From NCBI RefSeq assembly GCF_000214595.1, contig NZ_AFIG01000001.1, positions 1,654,382-1,718,381 of the forward strand: a stretch of 64,000 nt of DNA, read 5' to 3'. The first letter of the stretch is position 1, and each line of letters starts with the position of its first letter. The translations under genes and the position numbers were made by a program. Below the pieces are notes generated by a model, which saw nothing but the letters and a program-made list of their open reading frames with translations, was not told where the DNA came from and did no database searches. Positions 17,950-26,564 of this stretch are shown piece after piece. Source of the DNA: Methylophaga thalassica MP (lineage in GTDB: Bacteria > Pseudomonadota > Gammaproteobacteria > Nitrosococcales > Methylophagaceae).

Positions 17950-19211
17950 GGATTACGGTACTCAACATAGGCCTCATCACGCATCGAACGTAGCCATGTT
18001 TCCATTTCTTCATCAATTTTACGCTGGCGAATTTGTTCACGCGCTTTGCTTCGTTGGTATTCTTCCGCCATGTTTTCTTCACGACGGTCAAAAACTTTAA
18101 TCAAATGCCAACCAAAACGACTCTTAAACACATCGCTCATTTCACCCACAGCTAGCGAATTCATCTTTTCTTCAAACTCAGGCACCATCACACCCGGGCT
18201 AACCCAACCTAAACTTCCACCGTCAATCGCTGAGCCCGTATCATCTGAATTAGCTCGTGCTAACTCGGCAAAGTCTTCGCCATTAACAATGCGCTCTCTC
18301 AGCTTTTCAAGACGTTGTTGTGCTTCTTCATCAGTGGTTAGCTCATTGGTTTTTATCAAAATATGACTAGCTAATGTTTGCTTGACCAAGTGAACATCTT
18401 CACTTTTTTTATCTTTGACTCTGACTAAGTGAAAGCCACTGCCGCTGCGTAATGGTTGACTGACCTCACCTACTGCAAGTGTTGGTACAACATCAGCGAA
18501 CAGTGATGGCAGCTCACCTTGTTTACGCCAGCCTAATTCGCCGCCTTCAAGCGCATTTTGACCATCAGAATATCCGGCAGCAACTTGAGAAAAATCGCCC
18601 CCCTCTTTCAATAAAGCCTGAACTTTTTCCAGCTTTTCTTGTGCTGCTTGCACTTCCTCAGGAGATGCCGCTTCAGGAATACTAATAAGAATATGTTGTA
18701 GATCGTACTCGACTTGTCCACCGTCTTGAATTTTTTGAGTAGCTAGAAAATTGTCGACTTCTCGATCTGATACCACAACTCGGTCTTCAACCTGACTTTT
18801 ACGTAAACGAGCGATAATCATTTCATCGCGAATCGTTTCACGAAATTGGCTAAAGTCATAACCATCTTTCTCTAAAACATCTCTGAACTGCCTCAAAGTC
18901 AATTGGTTTTTATCAGCAATCTGTTTCAGAGCAGCATTAAGTGCATCATCACCAACACGGATACCTACTTTATCTGCTTCCTGAATTTGCAGACGTTGCA
19001 TAATCAATCTTTCCAGTACTTGTTTACGCAATATGTCACTTGGAGGCATAGCAGCATCTCTCTGACGGATTTGCTGACGAATTGTTTGCTCCATATCCTG
19101 TAAATCACTCTCAAGAATGACTTCGTCGTTTACAACTGCAACAATCTTATCTAAAGACTGCGCCCATACATTGGTTGCCAGTAACAAACCGACAATCAGA
19201 TACTTAATCAT
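17946..19211 (-). CDS. surA: Periplasmic chaperone/peptidyl-prolyl isomerase SurA
   Basis: SurA escorts unfolded outer-membrane proteins, including LptD, through the periplasm. The 421 residues show a signal peptide (cleavage after WAQ or nearby, about residue 18), the SurA N-terminal chaperone domain (about 20-160), two parvulin domains (about 165-270 and 280-380) and a short C-terminal helix. The second parvulin domain keeps the typical SHILIKTNE and GSLGWVSPGVMVPEFEEKM motifs. It is 86 bases downstream of lptD with no terminator between, so client and chaperone are likely cotranscribed. Confidence 0.97.
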   Translation of the reverse strand: MIKYLIVGLLLATNVWAQSLDKIVAVVNDEVILESDLQDMEQTIRQQIRQRDAAMPPSDILRKQVLERLIMQRLQIQEADKVGIRVGDDALNAALKQIADKNQLTLRQFRDVLEKDGYDFSQFRETIRDEMIIARLRKSQVEDRVVVSDREVDNFLATQKIQDGGQVEYDLQHILISIPEAASPEEVQAAQEKLEKVQALLKEGGDFSQVAAGYSDGQNALEGGELGWRKQGELPSLFADVVPTLAVGEVSQPLRSGSGFHLVRVKDKKSEDVHLVKQTLASHILIKTNELTTDEEAQQRLEKLRERIVNGEDFAELARANSDDTGSAIDGGSLGWVSPGVMVPEFEEKMNSLAVGEMSDVFKSRFGWHLIKVFDRREENMAEEYQRSKAREQIRQRKIDEEMETWLRSMRDEAYVEYRNP

Positions 19212-19297
19212 TAAATTCTATTACTCCAAATTTATGTTTTAACTTCGTTTCTGTTCGAGGCGTCTAAACGCAATGGACTATCTAGCACATCTCAAGT

Positions 19298-21553
19298 TCA
19301 CTCTGCCTCAAACCCACGAATACTGCGTTCTAATAAACTATCAGATTTCTGGCCGAAGCTTCCCAGGCCTTTTAATTCAATTTGCAGATAAATGGCTGTA
19401 TTCCGTTCTTGATCGGAAACATCATTGACGTAATCACGCATAACTAAACGTGTTGCCCAGCAACAACTGTCATATTGTAGGCCAGCAATTTTTTCCAGCG
19501 TTGTACCTTGATCAATTGCATGATACCAACGACCAAAGAATTTCCAGCGTTCAGAAATGGGAATTTGAGTAGACACATCTATCTGCTCTAATGATTCCTC
19601 TATCCCATTATTCGGTGTTGGATCATCACGACGATAACGATGTGAAATATTGAAAATACCGCCATTATCATTTTTATAACGTAATCCCACTGAAGACATA
19701 TTAGATTTCAAACCACTGGGATCCCATTGAAACTCACTATTCAATGACCACTCATCACCAATATAAGCGACCGCTTCTGCCACCATGTCAGAAGTAGAGT
19801 CACGTTCTGCAATGGTACCGTCTAATGTGACACGTTGATCAGTAAAATAACGAATTTGACCAACGGTTAGCTTAAGATTTTCTTTACCTGACTCCTCATC
19901 AATAATCCGTGTTGTTACTGCCAGGGTTAGCTGATTAGCATCACCAATTCGATCCCGGCCAATAAATCGATTATGAGAAAATAATCTTAGGGAATTAAAT
20001 GTTGTCAGGCTCGTATCAAAGTCTGGAATATCTGATTGTTCACGTTCGGGAACATAAAGATAAAACGCACGTGGTTCCAGCGTCTGAATATAATTATCAC
20101 CCCATGCGGTCATTTGTCTGTCAAAAAATAATCCGCTATCTAAACTCGCTATAGGTAAAGTTCTTATGGCACTATCATCATAAGCATTTGTTTTATCATT
20201 TTTAAGACTGTACTGCGTATGATTAATGGCTAATCGAGGCGTAACAAAAAATGCGGCTGTTCCCATAGGCATACTGATTGCCGGTTCAATATTGATACGC
20301 TGGCCATCGACTTTCTCATTGTGATCGAATTCAACATATTCACTATCTAACTCATAGGTCAATCCTAATGCCTGATCAGGTAGATAACCTTTTAGTAATA
20401 ACTGAGGTAAGCGTTTGTATTGTTCTTCGACATCACCCAGAGTTTGGTAGCCTTGGGCTCTCGCAGTAAAATTCCACACATCACCGGTATAACCAGTTTC
20501 GACATTTCTATTCAAATAAGTCCGGCTAGACAGGCTCAAGCCCGAACCAAAATCTTCAAAATATTCATCATCGGAGACGTAGTTATAATCAACTAAAGCA
20601 CGCCAGCGGTTATCAAAATAACTTTCATGCTGCCATGAGAATAACTTTCTGGCTTCCTGATAATGAGGATTAAAATCTTCACCATTACTTTTTAAATCAT
20701 CGGAGTTCAGATAAGTTGCTTCAACTTCACCTTCTCCTGATTCAAACAAATATCTGAATTGTCCGCCCAGCATTAACCCACGGTCTGACATATAACGAGG
20801 CGTTAAGGTGGCATCCAGATTAGGTGCTATATTCCAGTAATATGGGGTTAATACATCAAACCCTGTTTTATCACTGTTACCAACAGACGGTATTAAGAAA
20901 CCTGATTTACGTTTGTCGTCTAAAGGAAAATTGATATATGGCGTATAGAAAACGGGCCAGCCCCCCATTCTAATCACCACATTTTTTGCTTCACCAACAG
21001 CCGTTTCATGATCTAAATGCACTTTATCTGCTTTGAGCTGCCAGGCGTCGCTTCCTTCTGGACAGGTTGTGTAGGTTGCATCGTCAAGATCCGTCGTTTG
21101 CTGACCCTGCCTTAAAATATGAGTCGCCTCACCACGCGCATGCATCTGACGAGTATGATACTGCGCATTCAGCATTTGACCCTGGTCATTTGCGACCGAC
21201 CACTCTGCCTGCTCAGACTCAATCACCATTTCGCTGCCACGTACGCTCACATTACCACTGGCTCTGACATCACCACTGTTACGGTTATAGGTCGCTCTGT
21301 CAGCACTGAGTAATTGATTATCACGCAAAATATCAACATTACCGGAAAAAACAGACGTGCCGTTTTGTAATAGCTGCACTTTGTTTGCTTTTACATCGAC
21401 CGGGGACTCATTCTCGGATTTTGTTTCTGTGGGGATAGGTAAAAACTGATCTTCGTAACCGAAGTGACAAGTTAACCCTTGCTCTTGTTGCGCAGATGCG
21501 ACACCAGCTGATAAGGATAGTAACAAGGTTGATAATAGCTTCTTTTTGCGCAT
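19298..21553 (-). CDS. lptD: LPS-assembly outer-membrane protein LptD
   Basis: LptD forms, with LptE, the outer-membrane translocon that inserts lipopolysaccharide in the outer leaflet. I chose the ATG at 21551-21553 because a GAGG sequence lies 6 bases upstream; ATG 21559 and TTG 21565 are alternatives. The protein (about 751 residues) has a signal peptide, an N-terminal OstA/LptA-like jellyroll (about 50-180: NGTSVFSGNVDILRDNQLL) and a large C-terminal beta-barrel (LptD family, about 215-680). The late DSCCWATRLV segment has the adjacent cysteines that pair with N-terminal cysteines in the family. surA follows in the same operon. Confidence 0.96.
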   Translation of the reverse strand: MRKKKLLSTLLLSLSAGVASAQQEQGLTCHFGYEDQFLPIPTETKSENESPVDVKANKVQLLQNGTSVFSGNVDILRDNQLLSADRATYNRNSGDVRASGNVSVRGSEMVIESEQAEWSVANDQGQMLNAQYHTRQMHARGEATHILRQGQQTTDLDDATYTTCPEGSDAWQLKADKVHLDHETAVGEAKNVVIRMGGWPVFYTPYINFPLDDKRKSGFLIPSVGNSDKTGFDVLTPYYWNIAPNLDATLTPRYMSDRGLMLGGQFRYLFESGEGEVEATYLNSDDLKSNGEDFNPHYQEARKLFSWQHESYFDNRWRALVDYNYVSDDEYFEDFGSGLSLSSRTYLNRNVETGYTGDVWNFTARAQGYQTLGDVEEQYKRLPQLLLKGYLPDQALGLTYELDSEYVEFDHNEKVDGQRINIEPAISMPMGTAAFFVTPRLAINHTQYSLKNDKTNAYDDSAIRTLPIASLDSGLFFDRQMTAWGDNYIQTLEPRAFYLYVPEREQSDIPDFDTSLTTFNSLRLFSHNRFIGRDRIGDANQLTLAVTTRIIDEESGKENLKLTVGQIRYFTDQRVTLDGTIAERDSTSDMVAEAVAYIGDEWSLNSEFQWDPSGLKSNMSSVGLRYKNDNGGIFNISHRYRRDDPTPNNGIEESLEQIDVSTQIPISERWKFFGRWYHAIDQGTTLEKIAGLQYDSCCWATRLVMRDYVNDVSDQERNTAIYLQIELKGLGSFGQKSDSLLERSIRGFEAE

Positions 21554-21795
21554 GTTCATCCTCAAGCTGCAGCTCTAGCCATGATCGACATCCTGACCTA
21601 ATGATAAATAACTCACAATTTATCGCATATTAATGATGAATCAGCAAATTGAAGAGGCTCAGCATTAAACTAAAAATCAGTTTATCTAAATAGGCTCAAG
21701 TACTTAGTCTAATTGCTTATCTGTTACTATGTACTGGCGATGAGTGAGATTCCGTTCATGTGCTGCTGTGATTGAAATTAATTTGTGATGAAATG

Positions 21796-21824
21796 TTGAC
21801 AGTATGAAACTCAGTCCCTATGAT
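21796..21824 (+). promoter_or_regulatory. Strong sigma-70 promoter of tRNA-Ala
   Basis: A perfect TTGACA (21796-21801), a 17-base spacer and TATGAT (21819-21824, five of six consensus bases) precede the tRNA-Ala 5' end by 14 bases. The GC-rich stretch after the -10 box (ATGCGC) resembles the discriminators of stringently controlled stable RNA promoters. The rest of 21554-21795 shows no gene; it must carry the minus-strand lptD promoter. Confidence 0.88.
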
Positions 21825-21838
21825 ATGCGCTTCCTTTC

Positions 21839-21914
<76 letters not shown>

Positions 21915-21937
21915 AAAACCGAAAGAAAAAGTTTTAG

Positions 21938-22013
21938 GTCCCCTTCGTCTAGAGGCCTAGGACACCGCCCTTTCACGGCGGTAACAGGGGTTCGAACCCC
22001 CTAGGGGACGCCA
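21938..22013 (+). tRNA. tRNA-Glu (anticodon TTC), copy 1
   Basis: A 76-base cloverleaf: acceptor GTCCCCT/AGGGGAC, anticodon loop CTTTCAC (TTC), T-loop TTCGAAC, discriminator G, encoded CCA. It lies 23 bases after tRNA-Ala and is followed at once by an intrinsic terminator. Confidence 0.98.
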
Positions 22014-22018
22014 ACATG

Positions 22019-22050
22019 AAAACGGGTTTGTTAAAACCCGTTTTTATTTT
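22019..22050 (+). terminator. Terminator between the two tRNA-Glu genes
   Basis: A perfect 11-bp stem (AAAACGGGTTT/AAACCCGTTTT) with a GTTA loop is followed by TATTTT. It lies 5 bases after the first tRNA-Glu and 28 bases before the second, so the second copy needs read-through or its own promoter. Confidence 0.88.
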
Positions 22051-22078
22051 AAGTAGTAGAAAAATGTAAAGTTACTGG

Positions 22079-22154
22079 GTCCCCTTCGTCTAGAGGCCTA
22101 GGACACCGCCCTTTCACGGCGGTAACAGGGGTTCGAACCCCCTAGGGGACGCCA
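22079..22154 (+). tRNA. tRNA-Glu (anticodon TTC), copy 2
   Basis: Base-for-base identical to the first tRNA-Glu over the 76-base gene, with unrelated flanks. In the 28 bases between the upstream terminator and this gene I see no -35/-10 pair, so its expression is unclear. Confidence 0.97.
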
Positions 22155-22159
22155 TCTTT

Positions 22160-22180
22160 ATCTGCTCAGTCAGAGCAGAT
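22160..22180. terminator. Hairpin between converging tRNA-Glu and lptG
   Basis: An 8-bp stem ATCTGCTC/GAGCAGAT with a 5-base loop sits between converging transcription units. It lacks a strong T tract on either strand, so it may stop transcription weakly or only protect 3' ends. Confidence 0.5.
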
Positions 22181-22211
22181 ATATCCGGCAATATCTAAAT
22201 TCATCTCAGCG

Positions 22212-23276
22212 TTATTTCACTCTCTTATTCATCCACCACGCCAAGCCTGCAAACAATATCGTAGGCAATGAAGCCGCCAACCATGGCAGTATTCCAAATA
22301 CTAATCCAATATGTTGAAAACTTTGGTTAAACAGGTAAAAACCTAAACCGATCAATACCCCTGCCAGAATCCTGCCGCCGATAGGCGTCGAACGCAATGG
22401 CCCAAAAATAAACGGCACGGCCAACAGCACCATGACTGCTGTGCTTAACGGCATCATCACCTTGCTCCAGAACGCCAGCTCGTATTGAGCGACAGATTGA
22501 TGATTGGTTCTCAGGAAAGAAATATAATCCAGCAAATTCCAGACGGCCAGAAATTCTGGTGGCACAACAACCACGTTTAACATGCCTGGATTTAATTGTG
22601 ATTTCCAGCGGGCATGTGTTGTTGAATTGACTTTAACACCATGCTCATCAATAGTGCTTTGCACAACATCGTTTAATATCCAGCTATCGTCCTCATATTT
22701 GGCACTGCTTGCTTTAGTGAGTGCGCGTAAGCGATTCGCACCATCGAATTCGTAAATGGCTATATTGGTAAATGTGCCATCGCTATTGATTCGTTCGATA
22801 TGGTTAAAATGGTTACCGTCTCGCGTCCAGAATCCATATTCAGATCGTGTGCCTACCGTTCCGGTTTGCGCTACTGACTGCAATTCTCTGGCATGTTCTT
22901 CGGTGAGCGGTCTAATCACCTCACCCACTACAATCGCCAGCAATACCAAAATTGCAGCAACTACCATCACTGACTTGTTAATATCTTTTATCGATATACC
23001 TGCCGCACGCATGGCTACAAGCTCACTCTGACTAGCCAGGTTACCTAAGCCAATAACACTGCCTAATAAAGCAACGACAGGCAGTAGTTCGTATATACGT
23101 TTCGGCATGGTCAGAGCAAGATAAGTCATAATATCAAGTAGCTGATATTGACCTTTACCGAGATCATCAAGCTCAGCGACAAAGTCCATAAAGGTATAGA
23201 GCCCGAGAAGCACCAACAACACGATAAACGTGCTGGAGAGTATGTGGGAAGCGATATATCTAGAAAGAATTTTCAT
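22212..23276 (-). CDS. lptG: LPS export ABC transporter permease LptG
   Basis: LptG pairs with LptF as the inner-membrane permease that, driven by LptB, extracts lipopolysaccharide and feeds it to the LptC-A-D bridge. The 354 residues have three N-terminal membrane helices (about 12-35, 60-85, 98-120), a periplasmic beta-jellyroll domain (about 130-265) and three C-terminal helices (about 270-350). The start ATG overlaps the lptF stop by one base (TAATG), implying translational coupling. ATPase and LptC genes are not in the window, as usual for this locus. Confidence 0.96.
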   Translation of the reverse strand: MKILSRYIASHILSSTFIVLLVLLGLYTFMDFVAELDDLGKGQYQLLDIMTYLALTMPKRIYELLPVVALLGSVIGLGNLASQSELVAMRAAGISIKDINKSVMVVAAILVLLAIVVGEVIRPLTEEHARELQSVAQTGTVGTRSEYGFWTRDGNHFNHIERINSDGTFTNIAIYEFDGANRLRALTKASSAKYEDDSWILNDVVQSTIDEHGVKVNSTTHARWKSQLNPGMLNVVVVPPEFLAVWNLLDYISFLRTNHQSVAQYELAFWSKVMMPLSTAVMVLLAVPFIFGPLRSTPIGGRILAGVLIGLGFYLFNQSFQHIGLVFGILPWLAASLPTILFAGLAWWMNKRVK

Positions 23277-24406
23277 TATTGCAGGCGTCTTTGTTTTTGT
23301 TGCGATAATAATCGCTGAATTTTTTGTCTATTCATCAGAAATAGCATGATCGTGGTCATTAACAGATGTACCCATATCATGCCAACACCTACGCTAATAC
23401 TGCCTTTTTCAATCCATGCCTGATTTACACCGAGTAAATTGCTGTAAATGATATACAGTAAAACAGCAGGCACAAATCCAGCATAACGGCCTTGTCTAGG
23501 ACCGGCATTAGATAAAGGAATAGCAGATAAACAAAGTACTAACACCATAATAGCTGATGAAATTCGCCACTGAATTTCAGCTATATCTTCCAAGCCTCCC
23601 CGCTGCCATAAGACACTGGTGGGAAGCGCTTTATGCCTTTCCCGCACTTGTCCATCGTCCCCTTTTTCAACAAGCAAACTATGTGACTTAAATTCGGCGA
23701 TTGTAAAATCCTGTTGTCCTGCTCTACCTTCATAGCGATAACCGTCATTCAGTACCAGAAATTTATCACCGGTGTCGACATCCACTTCAAAATGTCCTGT
23801 GTCCGAGCGAAAAATCAACGGCTTATCTTTGCGATGAATTTCAATAAATACATTTTCCATCAACTGCTTATCACTACTGAGTTTTTCAGAATAAAATGTC
23901 CAGTCACCATTGCGGCTCTCTTTAAAACTGCCAGCAACAAGTCCTGTCGTGTTCGCCGACATTTTCGCTTTTTGTTCTAACTGGTAGCGATCAGCCAAGA
24001 CGCTTGGAACAACTGTCAATGATAAATACGCCACAACTGTTGCTACCACACCAGCAAATATCAGCACATTTCTGATGATACGTTTACGTGAAATACCACA
24101 AGCAGCCATCACAGTCAGCTCGTTATCTGAGCTCATTCTGCCCAACGACAACATCACGCCAAGAAAGGCGGCAATAGGGAGTAAGATGGACAGTGCACCG
24201 AGGGAACTAAAGCCGAGCAGACTAAAAATAACATCCGCCGGCATATTGCCCACCGCCGCTTCTGCCAGATAGCGCGCAAACCGTGTCGAAATATAAATTA
24301 ACCAGAGTACCCCTGTGATTGCAGTCAGGTTAATCACAAATTCCTTGAGCATGTATCGGTCAATGACCCATAGCCAGGAAAAAATCTGTTGTGGAACGTT
24401 GCGCAT
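23276..24406 (-). CDS. lptF: LPS export ABC transporter permease LptF
   Basis: Partner permease of LptG in lipopolysaccharide extraction from the inner membrane. The 376 residues show the same plan: three membrane helices (about 22-45, 62-85, 108-130), a periplasmic domain (about 135-275) and three C-terminal helices (about 283-370). The cytoplasmic coupling region SLGRMSSDNELTVMAACGIS after helix 2 is characteristic. It is divergent from pepA, the arrangement seen across gammaproteobacteria. The 90-base shared intergenic region has a TATTCT -10 candidate for lptF (24430-24425) but a poor -35. Confidence 0.96.
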   Translation of the reverse strand: MRNVPQQIFSWLWVIDRYMLKEFVINLTAITGVLWLIYISTRFARYLAEAAVGNMPADVIFSLLGFSSLGALSILLPIAAFLGVMLSLGRMSSDNELTVMAACGISRKRIIRNVLIFAGVVATVVAYLSLTVVPSVLADRYQLEQKAKMSANTTGLVAGSFKESRNGDWTFYSEKLSSDKQLMENVFIEIHRKDKPLIFRSDTGHFEVDVDTGDKFLVLNDGYRYEGRAGQQDFTIAEFKSHSLLVEKGDDGQVRERHKALPTSVLWQRGGLEDIAEIQWRISSAIMVLVLCLSAIPLSNAGPRQGRYAGFVPAVLLYIIYSNLLGVNQAWIEKGSISVGVGMIWVHLLMTTIMLFLMNRQKIQRLLSQQKQRRLQ

Positions 24407-24496
24407 GTATTAAGAGTCTTGGTTAGAATAGATCGGTATTATCTGACACACTAAAATAACGAAGTCTAAACCAAATTGACCCTACAGGAGAAATCC

Positions 24497-25996
24497 ATGC
24501 AGTATTTTGTCACTAGCGATGCCCTCGCATCTCAGCAAACCGATTGTATTGCCGTCGGCATATACAACGAAGGTGAACTCAGTCCTTCCGCCCAACAACT
24601 CGATGATGCTTCACAAGGTCAGATTAAACGTATCGCTGATAATGGTGACTTTAGCGCAAATCCAGGCCAAACATTATTTCTCCACAATCTGACAGGGATA
24701 AACAGCCCTCGGGTTTTATTGGTAGGCTTTGGCAAAAAAACAAAAACAACTGAAAACGATTTTAATACCGCCACTGCAGCTGCCATCGTTGCGCTGAATG
24801 AAAGCGGTGCTGAAAAAGCCTTATGCTGTTTTACGGATATTGAAGTAAATGAACGCACAACTGTCTGGAAAGTCCGCCAAACAGCTTGTAATACCGAAAC
24901 AGCACTTTATAAGTATTCACAAACAAAATCAGAAGCGAAAGCTGTCAAGAAACCACTTTTAGAATGCGCTATCTTTGCAGCTCAGAATACTGATGCTGAC
25001 TTACAAAAAGCTGCTGAACAAGGTGCGGCTATCGGTGCTGGTATGAACCTGGCACGTGAGCTTGGTAACCTGCCTGGCAATATTTGCACACCGACCTATC
25101 TGGCTGAACAAGCCGTTGCGTTGGGCAAAAAATTTGCTTCCATTACTACCACCGTACTGGAAGAAGCCGATATGGAAGCCTTGGGTATGGGCTCTCTGCT
25201 CTCCGTATCTCGTGGCAGCCGCCAGCCAGCCAAATTAATCACCATGGAATACAAAGGCGCAGGTGACAGCAAGCCAGTTGTCTTAGTGGGTAAAGGACTC
25301 ACCTTTGATGCCGGTGGTATTTCACTAAAACCATCTCAAGGCATGGATGAGATGAAATACGATATGTGTGGCTCTGCCAGTGTGCTCGGAACACTACAAG
25401 CTGTGGCTGAATTAAACTTGCCAATCAATGTGGTGGGTGTGGTACCCAGTTCAGAAAACATGCCTGATGGTGACGCCAACAAACCCGGCGATATTGTCAC
25501 AAGCATGGCCGGTAAAACTATCGAAATTCTGAATACCGATGCCGAAGGCCGTTTAATTTTATGTGACGCTCTCACCTATAGTGAACGGTTCGATCCAGAA
25601 ATCGTCATTGATATTGCGACATTAACTGGTGCCATCATTGTAGCCTTAGGTAGTACAACCACCGGCTTAATGGCTAATAACCAACAACTTGCTGATGATT
25701 TATTAAAAGCCGGTAATGACAGTTTTGACCGTGCCTGGCAGTTACCTTTATGGGATGACTATCAACCCTTGCTGGACAGCAATTTTGCCGATATTGCTAA
25801 TGTCGGCGGTAAAGAAGCAGGAAGTGTCACCGCCGCCTGTTTCTTATCACGATTTACGGAAAAATATACCTGGGCACATTTAGACATCGCTGGGACAGCA
25901 TGGAATAGTGGAAAAAATAAAGGGGCAACGGGTCGTCCAGTCCCAATGTTAGTTCAATACTTATTAAATCGTATCGACGCTAACAAATCATCATGA
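24497..25996 (+). CDS. pepA: Leucyl aminopeptidase PepA
   Basis: Cytosolic M17 metallo-aminopeptidase that removes N-terminal residues from peptides; in E. coli it also acts as a DNA-binding architectural factor. I chose the ATG at 24497 because CAGGAGAAATCC places a strong ribosome binding site before it; an upstream TTG at 24476 is unlikely. The 499-residue product shows the two-metal active-site motifs VGKGLTFDAGGISLKP, KYDMCGSA and the family signature NTDAEGRLILCDAL. Its stop overlaps the holC start (ATGA), so the two are coupled. Confidence 0.97.
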   Translation: MQYFVTSDALASQQTDCIAVGIYNEGELSPSAQQLDDASQGQIKRIADNGDFSANPGQTLFLHNLTGINSPRVLLVGFGKKTKTTENDFNTATAAAIVALNESGAEKALCCFTDIEVNERTTVWKVRQTACNTETALYKYSQTKSEAKAVKKPLLECAIFAAQNTDADLQKAAEQGAAIGAGMNLARELGNLPGNICTPTYLAEQAVALGKKFASITTTVLEEADMEALGMGSLLSVSRGSRQPAKLITMEYKGAGDSKPVVLVGKGLTFDAGGISLKPSQGMDEMKYDMCGSASVLGTLQAVAELNLPINVVGVVPSSENMPDGDANKPGDIVTSMAGKTIEILNTDAEGRLILCDALTYSERFDPEIVIDIATLTGAIIVALGSTTTGLMANNQQLADDLLKAGNDSFDRAWQLPLWDDYQPLLDSNFADIANVGGKEAGSVTAACFLSRFTEKYTWAHLDIAGTAWNSGKNKGATGRPVPMLVQYLLNRIDANKSS

Positions 25997-26418
25997 CCCG
26001 AATCAGTTTCTACATTCTGAAATCAAGCGAGCTTGAAAAGCGGCGGGCATTTGCCTGCCGTCTCGCGGAGAAAGCCTATCATCAGGGCCATCAAATCTAT
26101 ATCCATACCGCTTCAGAAGATCATAGTCAGTCAGTCGATACGGCACTTTGGGCTATACGGCCTGACAGCTTTGTACCACATGAAATCACTGATAGCTCAG
26201 ATAATCAGAGTCCGGTACTTATCGGCTATGAAGACAAAAAGCCTCCCAGACTGATGGATGTACTAATTAATCTCACCGAAGAACAACCCATGTTCTTTAG
26301 CCAATTTGAACGTGTAGCTGAAGTAATTGATGATAATGAATCAAGTAAACAAGCTGGCCGTCAACGCTTCCAGTTTTACAAACAACGTGGCTATGAGATA
26401 GAAACTTTTCACGTTTGA
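25993..26418 (+). CDS. holC: DNA polymerase III chi subunit HolC
   Basis: HolC bridges the clamp loader to single-strand-binding protein in the replisome. The 141 residues fit the family length and pattern: the opening ISFYILKSSELEKRRAFACRLAEKAYHQG, the HTASEDHSQSVDTALWAI stretch and the C-terminal KQRGYEIETFHV. The start overlaps the pepA stop by four bases. Order pepA-holC-valS is conserved in gammaproteobacteria, which supports the call. Confidence 0.95.
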   Translation: MTRISFYILKSSELEKRRAFACRLAEKAYHQGHQIYIHTASEDHSQSVDTALWAIRPDSFVPHEITDSSDNQSPVLIGYEDKKPPRLMDVLINLTEEQPMFFSQFERVAEVIDDNESSKQAGRQRFQFYKQRGYEIETFHV

Positions 26419-26462
26419 ACCAAGCTAGCAAACCGCTAAAAATACGAAATCCATATTGCCTC

Positions 26463-26491
26463 TGAACAGATGTTGTCGCAGCAGGTATAAT
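26463..26491 (+). promoter_or_regulatory. Candidate promoter of valS
   Basis: TGAACA (26463-26468, four of six bases) is separated by 17 bases from a perfect TATAAT (26486-26491), giving a leader of about 65 bases before the valS ATG. It lies just after the holC stop. Confidence 0.6.
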
Positions 26492-26564
26492 GCGTCGTTT
26501 ATTTATAGCGTATACATACGACATTCGTATATCCCGAACACCGACCAGACAAACAAGACATCAC

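Noticed and set aside
21938-22154. Duplicate tRNA-Glu as attachment sites of an integrative element
   Set aside because: No integrase, phage or mobile gene lies between or beside the copies, and both are full-length tRNAs with encoded CCA; the intervening 65 bases hold only a terminator.
26490-26564. Extended N-terminus of valS starting at 26490
   Set aside because: The extra 25 residues are not family-like and overlap the TATAAT promoter candidate, while the ATG at 26565 gives the conserved N-terminus.
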